NCBI GenBank assembly: GCA_033297205.1
Contig: MU859098.1
Span: 165,942-229,941, forward strand
Source of the DNA: Pseudoneurospora amorphoporcata
Taxonomy: Eukaryota > Ascomycota > Sordariomycetes > Sordariales > Sordariaceae
Direction of reading: 5' to 3'
DNA length: 64,000 bases
A model generated the notes under the pieces. The model did no database searches. It had not been told where the DNA came from and worked only from the letters and a program-made list of their open reading frames with translations. This document shows positions 32,670 through 43,304 of the stretch, in pieces. Both the position numbers and the translations under genes were made by a program. Each line of letters opens with the position of its first letter. The stretch's first letter is position 1.

Positions 32670-34274
32670 TTAGCTGCTGATATCCATGGAATCACCACCA
32701 GCCGTAGCAGCAGCAGCCGCCGCCGGCTCTCCCGTAGTACCAGCACCACCATTGACACGGAAATCGACCACGCCATCGTTGCCGATGAGTCTCTTCTCCG
32801 ACTCCTGCACGAACTTGACGCTCCTGGCAGGGTCGTAGAACAGCTTGAAGCTGCGCTGGACGTCCTCAACGCCGACCTGCTTGGCCTTCCGCTTGGCGCA
32901 GATCAGCTGCGACGTCGTGATGAGGTTGCTCGCGTACCGGAGGCCGGCTTCGGCGCCGATCTTGGTGAGCAGGGCGAGCGCGTCGGGGGACAGGTCGACC
33001 TCTTCCTCCTGGGCGCGGATGGTCAGAATCTGGTTGAGCTCGTCGGGCGTGTACGAGTGGGTGTTGATGATGGAGATGCGGTCGAGGAAGTCGAGGGGGA
33101 GACCGTGGGGGCTCTTGTAGTCGGTGCCACGGATCTTGGAGTGGCCCCTGTTGCTGGCCATGATGACGATGGGTGCCAGGTCAGACTCGAGCGCCCGGTT
33201 GATGTACGAGAAGCATTCAATGTCGAGCATGTGCACCTCGTCGATGAACAGGACACCAGGGACGATCTCAGCTTTGCCTTCCTCCTTCCACTCGGCCACC
33301 TTGGTGTTGATCTGGTCGCGGATCTCGCTGCGGATCTCGCCCGTGTCGCCCGAGAAGAGGGCCAGGAAACCTTGTGTCCGCGAGTTGATGACGTCGATCT
33401 CGTGCAGCGTTACTGTGTGGACGACCTCCTTGCGCTTCTGTAGCTCGCCGTCGGGGCACTGCAAGAACTTGGTGTCGACACCCATGGCGTCGTAGTCGCG
33501 CGACCGAGCATACGATCGGCCCAGCTTGGTAATCTTTCCAGATGACTTGTCTATCGAGATAATGTCGCCGGCCATGACGCGCTCCTTGGTCATGGCGTCG
33601 ATCATCTTGCTGCCCATGTCGTAAATAGCTTCCATGTCGGTCGTCTTGATCGTAAGCTTGCCCTGTTTGGCGTGGCCGGTGACGCTCCGGTCGATCTGAA
33701 TCTCCACCACCTCACCCTCCATGATCTCGCTCTCCTCCTTGATCCTAACACCAATCGACTTGCGGAATGCTTGGGTGAGGGCCTCGGTCTTGGACATCTC
33801 TAGCGAGTAGATTTCGGAAGCGGCAAGGGTGGTAAAAGGGACATCGGTGCCGAGGGACTGGGCCATGCCCATGGCAAGGGCAGTCTTTCCGGTACTGGTT
33901 TACGCATAGATAGGTCAGCACATGACGGTATGCGCAATAGGACTGGCACGGCAGGACGGGCTAACCTGGGAGGACCGGCGATAAGCACAGCACGGCCGGC
34001 AATCTTCCCTTGCTTGATCATCTCCAGAACGACAGCAGCCGCCTTGCGCGCCTTCTCCTGGCCGACAAGGCCTTGGGAGGCAGCTCTAGGCTCGAGTGTA
34101 TCGGCATCGACTCCCAAACCGCGAATGTGCGAGTGCGCTGCGATGAGGTTGAGACCCCGGAGGTCCTTACTCTCTCCGACGGTGACGACCTATGTCATGG
34201 GCGCAAGAGGTTAGCTATTGTTCCTTCAAGGTAGTGTGATGCTAGGAGGTAGGTGGGGAGCTTACAGCAGCCAT
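32670..34274 (-). CDS. rvb2: RuvB-like AAA+ ATPase Rvb2 (Reptin)
   Basis: Three exons (34266-34274, 33966-34189, 32670-33894) encode 485 aa. Exon 1 holds three codons (MAA). Walker A GPPSTGKTA is split by the second intron. Walker B is LFIDEVHMLD, with sensor 1 in MASNRG and sensor 2 in GLRYASNLI. Domain II (the OB-fold insert unique to RuvB-like proteins) covers about residues 130-240. The N-terminal HSHIRGLG and the C-terminal Ala/Gly-rich tail match the family. Rvb1/Rvb2 form hetero-hexamers used by INO80, SWR1 and NuA4-type chromatin complexes, the R2TP chaperone and box C/D snoRNP assembly. All motifs are intact. Confidence 0.95.
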
Positions 34275-34969
34275 ATTGCCCACTAATTCTTGAAGAATTA
34301 AGTTTGAATAAGCCGATTGTTGTTACAGAGTTCTCAGCTCCAAGAAGGGTCGTTTGGGTTTGGTATCGAGGTGGGAGATGGATCAGTTCGTAGGTGGATG
34401 CAGGGATGGTTTGGTAGTGAATGATGGAATGTGCTGAAAAGAGAAAGACGACCAAGGTTCAAAGCTGCAGTGCGCGTCGCGCTGTCATGGAACTTTGTAG
34501 CGAGTTCTCCAATTGCAGCAGAGCGGGCATCCAGTGGTTTGTTACCAAGAGTTACGTACCAATACATACGACATTTTGGTACGCCGACTTACACGCCACT
34601 GTGGCTGAGGACACAAGCAACGATACAGTATGGAAAGAAGGGCGCGGGACGGGACGGGACACGACCCCGAATGTAGACCCACGTCGGGAGTCCGATTGGT
34701 TGTGCAAAAACGACCTCTCTCTTTCTTGCATTCAGTAACCTTCCGAATAATTGAAACAAGCCGGAGCATCTGGCTTGGATGCGAAGTGGAATAACACGTA
34801 AACATACGAGTACTCGTTGGGACCTGAAGCGACCTGCGGGAAGTTCTCCAGGACAGGTAAGGAACCAACTCTAAGTGTATGTGAGGCATTCTGTCAATCT
34901 TTCCCGTCCAAGCACGTCTGCCCATGCATAAATGCCTGATGGCCTAGGCAAAGACGAAGCAGAAAGGAA
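34275..34969. other. Upstream of rvb2
   Basis: Probably holds the rvb2 promoter and leader. A GGGAC repeat (GCGGGACGGGACGGGAC) lies near 34650. No other gene seen. Confidence 0.4.
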
Positions 34970-34971
34970 TA

Positions 34972-35071
34972 CTTGGGGGTTGGGGGAGTGGGGCACTTCT
35001 CAACCCCCTCTTTGTAAAAGAGGGGGTGAAAATAAGCTGGGACAGAAAAATAATCTGGGATAGTGCCTATA
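34972..35071 (+). repeat. Left terminal inverted repeat of the pogo-like element
   Basis: Pairs with 39393-39492 in inverse orientation, with few differences. It begins CTTGGGGGTTGGGGGAGTGG and contains an inner hairpin (CCCCCTCTTT...AAGAGGGGG). Confidence 0.9.
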
Positions 35072-36028
35072 GTAAAACACTAAGAAAATGACCCATCTAC
35101 ACAGTAAATCACCACATTACACATCAACATAATAGCATTAGAAGCTCATAAAAGTTCGCAATATTGTCTGATTAGGTAGTAAGTAAATAAATGAGATAGT
35201 TGTAGTCCTTATCCATTATTTTCTTGCACTGGTGCAGGTGCTGGTGCTGGTGTAGGGATTGGTGGCCCCCTTTTCAGTGTAGTTAAGATTTTACTCTTAA
35301 CCTCCATACGGGATCTTACGTGCTGCTCAACGTACTGCTTAACTCTATAGTATGGAGTATCCTCAAACTGGCGTAGTCTCGATATCGTAGAGTGTAAGGG
35401 TTTAGCTGGTGTTGATGGCCCAGCGGTAGCAGCTCGTTGCTCCCTTGACAACAGCATCTCCCCCTCTTCCTCCTCCTCCCTATCGCTTACCTCTTTATCA
35501 GAGCTGTAGATCTCATTATATAGCTAATCCAGCATCTGGGAGCTAATACTAGCAACTACCTATGAGGCGGTCTCTTGAAGAGTTGCTATTGGTTTGCTAG
35601 CTAGACGAGGTATGAAGGTTAACTGGTTACTAAGAGAAACTTCTATATTTGGCTGCTATGATATATTGTTAGATAAAAGCAAGGTAGTGCCCTCCAAAGA
35701 AAAGGAGGACGTTAGTTAGTTTAGTAGCTTCTTGCCCTATATATCCACCTCCTATAGACTCGTCTCTCCCTTTCTTTCTACGTTGTCGATATCCCGCTCA
35801 TCGAGAGGAATGTATCTATCCTTTGCTCGTTGTTTTTGATAGTTCTTAAGGTAAACCTTCTATATAACCTTCCCCTTACCTCCTTCAGTATTAGCAACCC
35901 ATTTATCATTGTCACACGGACATTGCTCATAGTCTAGAGGTTAGGATCGTAAGACTCAATAGAGCCTCAACGCCTAGTATTAGCCTTAAGATGCTTAGTG
36001 GCCTCTAGCCACAACACCCACTTCGGTT

Positions 36029-36096
36029 AGACCCTCGGCCGGACCCGCGGCCAGACCCTCGGCCGGACCCACGGCCGGGCTCTCAGCCACGGTCCC
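36029..36096 (+). repeat. 24-bp GC-rich minisatellite
   Basis: Two near-identical 24-bp units (36029-36052, 36053-36076) starting AGACCCTCGGCCGGACCC, plus a diverged third. They lie in a GC-rich block within an otherwise AT-rich transposon. On the minus strand they would encode a GPAEGLAA-type repeat after a hydrophobic N-terminus (ATG at 36183). Confidence 0.8.
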
Positions 36097-36906
36097 AGAA
36101 GCAACCACAGCCAACCAAGCAAGAAGCAGAGCGCCCGGATAAAGGACAACGCTAAAAGGAAGATGGAGAATGGATGAAGGCATTCAGGAAGATCTACACA
36201 TATGCAGACTCCTAGATAGATATCTTAAAGCTTTAGACGACAAGGCTTGATGCGTACTTTAAGTACGTACTGATTCCTTTTGGTATAAGAAGGCTTTGAA
36301 GTCTAACCTTCTCTTGGAGGTTAAGAAGATCAACAAGGCTTTCGAAACTAAAGTAGTTTATTAGCTAAATAGAACTACTGTTCCAAGCCCTAAATACAGC
36401 CCTTGTTACAATTATAGAGTTGCTTCTGGGTTAGCTTATTGTGTTGCTGGATGGCCTTTAGATGCTTCTTCTACTTCTTTGCCCACTCTTTACATTGCCG
36501 CTCGAGTGCTCTTGTAGTAATGTTACGGACTTGAGCGATAACGCGGACCAACTAGGTTGTCAGGATGTGACAGCCCCGCTTACAATAAGATAGTGTAACG
36601 TAGGACTAGGAATAGAGATAGGGGAAGGGCGCTTACAAAGAGGAAGTGCTCACCATGAGCAGAATACCATCGTGAGCAGACACTAACTAGGCAAATGGGA
36701 GCCAAGGTGTTAGAAGTATAAAGGGACGATTGAAGAACTCAGATTGTTAGATAGTTCGATAGTAGTCAATTGATCATTATCACTGAAATACGTATGACGT
36801 TACTATACTTGTTGTGAACCTTTTAGCTTCACCGAACGACTCTGATAGTTTAATACCTTCAGCTATCTCACTTAGGCAGATTAGATTGCCGTTCGTTACA
36901 AGTAAG

Positions 36907-39250
36907 CTATGACTTTAAGAGGCTTAGTAACTCCTCCTCTTGTAGCACTCTATATACCCTCCTCCTCATACGACGGTCGAGGTTAGCCTCCTTCTTACGG
37001 TCTTGCCTGTTGCGCTCTTGTATAGTATCGTTTATGAGGGTATCTTTATAGGCAATAACTTTAGTACTTTGATATTTGATTTGGGTAGGCGAGCTAAACG
37101 TGTGTAAATAACGGTCTTTGATATGCGTGATGACTTCGATAGCCTCAGTAAATTGTTGCTCCTTAGAAAGGAGAGTAGGCAGTATAAGGTTGGATTGCTT
37201 CAGTTGCTTTGCCCTAACTTGCGTAAGCACCTTCTCGCGATTAGGTAGCCATATGCTTGTATTAGTAAATCTAGTGAGGATGTTGTGTGCGGTCATACTG
37301 CCGTCGAGAATATACTATAAGTAACAGTTAGAATATAGTTAGTATACGATTTGAGATAGATATGATGAAGTGGTTTTGAAAGAGTATAGTGTAGGTAATA
37401 AACCTTTAGCTCTTTGACGAACGTAGCCTTATTGAACGTATACTCCCCCCTTTAAACAAACTGACGAAGGACTTTTTGGTGTTGTGCCTTTACGGAAGAG
37501 AATACGCTGACGTTAAGCGTGTCACAGGCATTGCCTGCTTGTTCTTGTATATATACTGCTGTCATGTGACATGGTGGCTCTAGGTGAGTTCATGTGGTGG
37601 ACCCACCGCTCCATACCTTACATAGTTCTCGTGCGCATACAGGACTCTCTTCCTGTCCCTCGCACAACAATCAAAGTCCTAGCTTAGTGCTTGCTCGCTT
37701 CATATGGACCAGTGTCGTATACGCTCTCTGTGGGTTATTTGACGACTGTATGATTCGCCGAAATGTGATATCGTAATGACTGTGTTACTGCGGTAGTTTC
37801 TTACTACGTTTGATTAATCTGAAATTACTTGTTGCGCTTCAACGCGAAGGTTTAGTATAACAAAGTGTTATGGAGCGCGAGCAAGCACTAAGCTAGGACT
37901 TTAATTGTTGTGCGAGAGATAGGAAGAGAGTCCTATATACGCACGAGAACTATGTAAGGTATGAAGCGGTGGGTCTACTACATGGACCCACCCAGATCTA
38001 CTATGTTATATGATAGTAGTATATATATAAGAATAGGCAGGTAATGCTTGTGATAAAGCGGTTGTATAATGTGCGTTAAATGGGGAGGGAGCGCTATGAG
38101 GATGATGTTAAACCCTTTAGCGTAATTTTTAACCTCGATATCACAGTGGCCGCTAAAGCAATCGATAATTAACATACGATAAATGCGATCAGCACTAGGA
38201 AGGTTCCTTTTCCTAACTCTAGTACTATATTCTATCTTTCGACCGTACTCGTTGAGCCTATATTGATCCATACTAAACTACTTTATAAAAAAGAACTCAG
38301 TCTTCTTAAAAGTAGGGGATAAATTGTATAAGTGCAAGTTGAAATACTTCAACTAGTCTAAGGTAAGTGCTGCACTCGAGAAGCCTGTTGGCGATTTAGC
38401 AAATCTGACTGAGTCTTCTAGATCGTTGTGTATAAACTCCTCTGTCGGATCAGCCTTAAAGATGAGGTAGATGGGTAGACGGTTGCCAGCAGCGTTCACG
38501 CATGCCATCATCGTACACGACTCGCGGTTGGCAATATTGTTGATTTCGATCTGAATCAAGCGGTTAGTTGGGCGGTCGAAAGGTGTTGCAGTTAACGGCT
38601 AACTCGCCTTCTGTCTCGCTAGATCTCTAAGCACGACCATCTTTACACGGCCACCCGCAACGCAACCGATTCTAACACCCATTTTATCACAGTTCCACAC
38701 GTCTGCCCGATCAACGTTGTACTCCTTCAGCAAGCCCTGGTACTGGTTGAACCAGTCATTTACGGATTCCTCATTCAACTCCTAGAATCTACGACGTAAG
38801 TCAACGGCGCGATATGTCGTGATCTTGAGCTCAGGGTGATCTTTGAGGAACCGCGTTAACTACCAACTGTCACAGTTAGCTGGAGCCCCGCGCAGTTCAC
38901 GAAGCCGATTTGCCGCGCCGATCACCATCTCGCACATGGCGGGGAATCTCCCCTCAAAGCAGAACACAACGTACGCGACGATGGCATCCTCCTCCGCGTT
39001 TGTCAACATACGGGGCCGACCTCTCGATCGCGACGATATAGCTGGCTGCCCTGTCTCCCGCAGCAACTTAGCGTGGCGAGCGATGGATGAGCGGGACTCT
39101 CCAGTGCAAGCAGCGACCTGTCTGATTGACGGCGGCCGTCTACAATGACGACCGTGGTGATATATTTCGGCACCTTTCACACCAGACAGATTCAATACGG
39201 AATAATCGAGCGGCACTGCATTACCTTTAAGTTAACAGCGACTCCAAAAA
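36907..39250 (-). pseudogene. Pogo/Fot-type transposase, broken
   Basis: Read on the minus strand in order. At 39216-38860 a helix-turn-helix/CENP-B-like DNA-binding part (SIRQVAACTGESRSSIARHA, RGRPRMLT). Around 38760-38640 and 38559-38353 the start of the DDE domain (VWNCDKMGVRIG, NRESCTMMACVNAAGNRLP). At 38271-38060 the second catalytic block (MLIIDCFSGHCD, LIALPPHLTHIIQPL). After the inserted element, 37519-37440 continues NVSVFSSVKAQHQ, and 37296-36907 gives the C-terminal part (NTSIWLPNREKVL). In-frame stops occur (for example after the RRRF segment near 38780, a likely CAG-to-TAG change), so it is inactive. Confidence 0.8.
37520..38055. mobile_element. 536-bp fold-back element nested in the transposase
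   Basis: Starts TGTCACAGGCATT and ends AATGCTTGTGATA. The outer 180 or so bp on each side are inverted copies of each other (about 37520-37705 and 37868-38055), so the element is essentially a large hairpin with a 160-bp loop. It is flanked on both sides by AAGCG (37515-37519, 38056-38060). Leaving out the element and one AAGCG joins the transposase reading QPL to NVSVF in frame. Nearly all differences between the arms are transitions. No coding capacity. The family is unknown to me. Confidence 0.85.
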
Positions 39251-39392
39251 ATCTATGGATATACAGATTGCTTACTGTTTTACAACTTTACAGGGCAATG
39301 TTATCACGAGAATGCGGTGCGGTCGCTATCCGAAAATCACGATGTCAAAAAGCGGTTTTGCACGGCGTTAGCAGCGAAATTTGTATTGGGAT

Positions 39393-39492
39393 TATCGGCA
39401 CTGTCCTAGATTATTTTACTGTCCCAGATTATTTTCACCCCCTCTTTTACAAAGAGGGGGTGGAGAAGTGCCCCACTCCCCCAACCCCCAAG
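39393..39492 (-). repeat. Right terminal inverted repeat of the pogo-like element
   Basis: Inverse partner of 34972-35071, ending CCCCCAACCCCCAAG just before the TA duplication. Confidence 0.9.
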
Positions 39493-39494
39493 TA

Positions 39495-40130
39495 GTTCAG
39501 ATATAGAAATGGCATTCAACCAGTCACAAGCAGTGAACGAGCAGAACGACAAGGGTTGGTAGCGCCTTTCTTTACAAGAGAAGTTCTGTGAGTGGAAGCT
39601 GCAATGGTGGTTCCCCTAAAAATATTTAAACCAGTTTTCCCCACCAAAACAGCACAAAGCACTTCCATGTTTTCTGTTCCTTCCGACATCCTTGACCATT
39701 ATAGACTTGGTGCTCTGGAATGCATGCGGATGGACTATTAGTTCGACTGTCCATTTAGACAGGGAAAAGAACATCAACTTGTATCTTTGCGCGGCAAGCC
39801 CTAGTCTGAACTCATAACTTCTTCCGGTCTGGAGTTTTTACGCGTCTACCCGACCCGCATACATTCCATCCCAGGTGCCATTGCTATCGCGTCAGAAACA
39901 CATCTACAATCTTCAACCAACAATATCGAACATAAACACCTATTTCAGGCTCAATCCCGAGATTAACTGACGTCTGTACCGCTGGCACGGCTCGCTCCCC
40001 GCTGCCACAAACACATTACCGTCTTGATCCGTCTTCAGTACCCTCCTCGCCACACATTTTCTGTTAAGCGCACGCTTGATTGCAGCGTCTCGTCTCACTG
40101 CGCAACTCCATCCATCCGCCTGGTGTCACC
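39495..40130. other. Promoter side of the coiled-coil gene
   Basis: Pyrimidine-rich sequence, probably promoter and leader of the gene at 40131. No other gene seen. Confidence 0.4.
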
Positions 40131-42386
40131 ATGTCTTCCAGGCCGCCGAATTCGTACGCGAGGCGGCCCTCCGCTTTAAGCGACCGCCGACCATCGGCAG
40201 ACACCCATCAGCGTCGGGATAGCCATCATCATGATCCTTACAGAGAAGAACGAAGAGAAGAACGGTATTCCGAAAGGCCTAGTTCCAGTCATGCAAGTTC
40301 TCTGCACAACAGGCCACCAAACAATCGGAATGATAGTCATCACCGGGATCGTGGCTTGCCTAATGCACCTGCGAGAGGCCTGACAGACACACAAACTGCA
40401 TCGACCGGCGAACGTGCTCGACCAGACCATGGACCGAACCCCCGTAAGCTATCCACAGTCTCTCCAGGTCACATTAAAAGAACAAACGAATACTGACTTC
40501 GATTGCAGCGGCCACTGCCTCATCTCCTACAAGCAATTCCAGGAGTGCCTCAGACGTAGAGATAACAAGATGTCTTAGGGCACTGTGCGACTCTCTTATC
40601 AGTTTTATTGCGCACAAAAATGACCTTGCCCAGGCTGAAAAGGGCCTCGCAAAGCGGCAAGCCGACTACAACAAATCCCTTGGCAAGCTAGCAGACTTCC
40701 CTTCAGTACCAGAACTTCAAAAGAAGTTCTTGGATGGCGCCATCAAGGAACGCGATGAATACAAGCATAGGGTACGCGCTGCTGAAGATGGTATCAAAAA
40801 GGCAAGAGAAGGTTTTCTCTCCTGTTTACTGCAGCTGATGAAGTCTGGTAACTTGCCAGCTGCGTTATTACCTCCGGCTTCTACAAGCTCGAAGGAGTAC
40901 GACGACAAAATCGCCGAACTGGAGCAAGCTTTATCAAGCCATAAGACCGACACACAAGCCAACATCAACAGAGTGGAAGATCTTTACGACGGTCTCAAAT
41001 CTAAGAGGCTTCTGGACCAACAAGACATGGAATCTCGATTTAAGGATCTCGAGGACAAATTTGCCAAACAGCAGCGAGAGTATGAAACCAGAATCGCGAA
41101 GCAACAAGAAGAATTCACGAAGCAACTCAAAACAGAACTGGCTAAGCAGCGGCAAGATTTTGAACAAAAACTTGCGAAGCAAAGCAAAGGAATCCCGAAA
41201 CAAAGCACGAAACTCGAAGAACAAATCAACAAGACGCAGGCAGACTTGAAGAAGTTTAAGGAAGCCCAAGAGCAGGAACTGAAGACACAGCTAGCCGAAC
41301 AACAAAAGAAGTACGAGACGCAACTTGAGCAACAGCTCGAGCAGCAACGCGCTACAGCACAAGATGCTTCAAAACAAAGTTCCGCTACCGAGGTAGCGTC
41401 TCTACGGCAGGAGCTGGCCGACCTACACACCCGTCTGGGAACCAGAGAACAAGAACTCAACCAGATCCGAGCTGAAGTTGCGGAATTCCAGCAAAAGATG
41501 GCGAAGCAAGAAGAGACACTAGAGAACATCGATTTCGTAGCGCTGGATGAGGCAGCCGAGATAGTGTCGTTCGGATTCCCGGCGCTCAAAGACCGCGTTA
41601 CAGATCTGGAGACCAAGACACCGCTGGACGTCTTGGGACTTACCAAACAAGTTGCAGACCTGGGGATGAAAGAGACAAATGTTTCCGGACTTAGGCAACA
41701 GGTTGCGAACCTGGATACGAAAGTGACGCAAGTTTCAGCGGCCCAAAAGGACTCTAACAAGAAACTGGAGGATTTCCAAAACAAGTTCGCTGTTACCTTT
41801 GGGCAACTGGTTGATGCTGAGCGTGGCAGAATAAATAAGCTCACACATGAAGTAGACAACCTTAAGCTGAGGCCGACTGCTGGAACGCCAACTCCTCCGG
41901 CTGGAGCCAGCACAGCAAATCTCGAACCTCTCCGTGCCGAGTTCAAACTAGCCAAGGCAGAGCAGCAAGCAACGATTGAAGAGATACAAAAGCAGACAGC
42001 GGCGCTGGACTTTGCAATCAACAATCTCAGCCAGCGCTTCAACAACATCACTACCAAGCACGTGGCGGACATGTTGCTCCAGCAGCTGATTCCAGAAACG
42101 GAAAAGTGGAAGATAGGCCAAGAGGATCTCCATAGGGAACTTGACACACTCAAACTCAGCGTCTGTACCTTGGAGGCCAAGACTGCAGCGTTCAGTGTCG
42201 AACTTGAGGCTCAGCCAGGAATGAAACGGCGCCGAACTGATCTGGACGGGGTGAATCTTGAGCGTCCCGCTTCAAGTACTGGTGTAAGTTTACGTTATGA
42301 GTCGAACCGTCTGCTGATATAAGAGTAATATCACTAAGACTAACTCGGAAAAATAATTATAGCAGTCAAATAATGTTGCATCCTAG
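40131..42386 (+). CDS. Long coiled-coil protein, uncharacterised
   Basis: Three exons (40131-40443, 40509-42283, 42363-42386) give 703 aa. Both introns have good signals: GTAAGC...GATTGCAG, and GTAAGT...ACTAAC...TATAG. The last exon adds only QSNNVAS; if the second intron is retained the protein ends RYESNRLLI instead. Residues 1-120 are basic, His/Arg/Ser/Pro-rich and disordered. Residues about 130-430 are Glu/Lys/Gln-rich heptad sequence with many KQQ/EQ runs (EFTKQLKTELAKQRQDFEQK), a long coiled coil. A second helical region follows at about 450-660, and a basic MKRRRTD lies near the end. Likely a structural or scaffolding protein; I do not recognise the family. Confidence 0.75.
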
Positions 42387-43000
42387 CCTGACTGGCATTA
42401 TTTTTCTCGGTTGTGAGAAAACTTGTACAAACGAAGTACGACCAAAGGTCAGATAAACCTGTATAAGCTAAGAGACGCCGCGTTTTAAGTGGTTGCTATA
42501 CCACTTGTGGCTAGGTCGAAGATCACTCTAGGTTGGCAAACTGGGAAACCGAAAAACTGCTTCAAGCTACTTGGAACTATGAGAGTCAAACTCCTGTTTT
42601 CCAGTCTGATCATTGGAAATCAAGAAAAGAAAAAAGGCAGGCATAACAACAACGCTTTCAAAGTGCAATGATACCTTACAGTATCTGCGACTTTGTAGGC
42701 GGACTGGCAATGATACTATGTGTTGAGACATATGTGGAATGCAAGTTACGTAAGCAAGGGTGCAAGGGTTATGGAAATCAACTATCACCGATGTTAATAA
42801 GAGGTGCGTGAAGGTCGTATACGATTCTAGATATTGGGCATGGGTGTAGAGATAGACATTCTTACAAAGAGGCAAGAAAACAAACGTTACAGTTGGAAAT
42901 ATCAAGGATGATTATCATCTTTATTCTTCGAAGATTTGGTCGCCCCTTTTCCTATGAAAGCGCCATGTCCTCCGGATATCTCGTAATATCGACATAAGCT
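42387..43000. other. Downstream of the coiled-coil gene
   Basis: No gene recognised; AT-richer intergenic sequence. Confidence 0.35.
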
Positions 43001-43304
43001 TCAAGCTGTGGTTCCAAACATGGAAGTCTTGGCATCGCAAACGGTGCAATTGACCCCCTTGTCGCGGATCTTCTCGAGCTGAGTGTTTGGGGGTGAGGAT
43101 CTCCCGGGTGTCACACCTTTTAGTTCCAAGTGCCGCGCCGGCCGGGTTGAGCCTGCAGTCACAGGGCTTGGGGCGACAGGGCAATCATCAGCGGCCGGTG
43201 TGGAGCTTTTTGGACTGAGCTTGTTCCATGTCGTCCGCTCGGGCTCCCGTCGTGCTGCTGTAGCCCTGTGCGGCGGCGCGGCGCTAGGCACTCTGACACC
43301 AGCA
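43001..43304 (-). CDS. Possible last exon of a small protein with a CxxC motif
   Basis: A minus-strand frame of about 100 codons, Pro/Ala/Arg-rich, ends in KIRDKGVNCTVCDAKTSMF and a stop. No ATG opens the frame; a TTCAAG acceptor-like site at about 43325 could introduce it, and an upstream ATG at about 43422 is possible, but I found no good donor. The CxxC near the end may bind a metal. It could equally be a chance open frame, as both strands are open here. Confidence 0.2.

Larger units (their letters stand above)
34972..39492 (-). mobile_element. Degenerate pogo/Fot-like Tc1-mariner DNA transposon
   Basis: This 4521-bp element is bounded by inverted repeats of about 100 bp and flanked by TA on both sides (34970-34971, 39493-39494), the duplication of Tc1/mariner elements. 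Its minus strand holds remains of a pogo-type transposase (helix-turn-helix, then DDE domain), broken by stops and shifts. The interior is AT-rich relative to the flanking genes and carries stops explained by C-to-T change, as expected for RIP. About 1.9 kb lie beyond the transposase (34972-36900), including a GC-rich block at 35995-36190. A smaller element is inserted at 37520-38055. Confidence 0.85.

Noticed and set aside
32634..33443. 269-codon plus-strand open frame
   Set aside because: Antisense shadow of rvb2, whose motifs are all intact.
40984..42180. 398-codon Ser/Cys-rich minus-strand open frame
   Set aside because: Mirror of the Glu/Lys/Gln-rich coiled-coil gene; the plus strand has good introns and a coiled-coil pattern.
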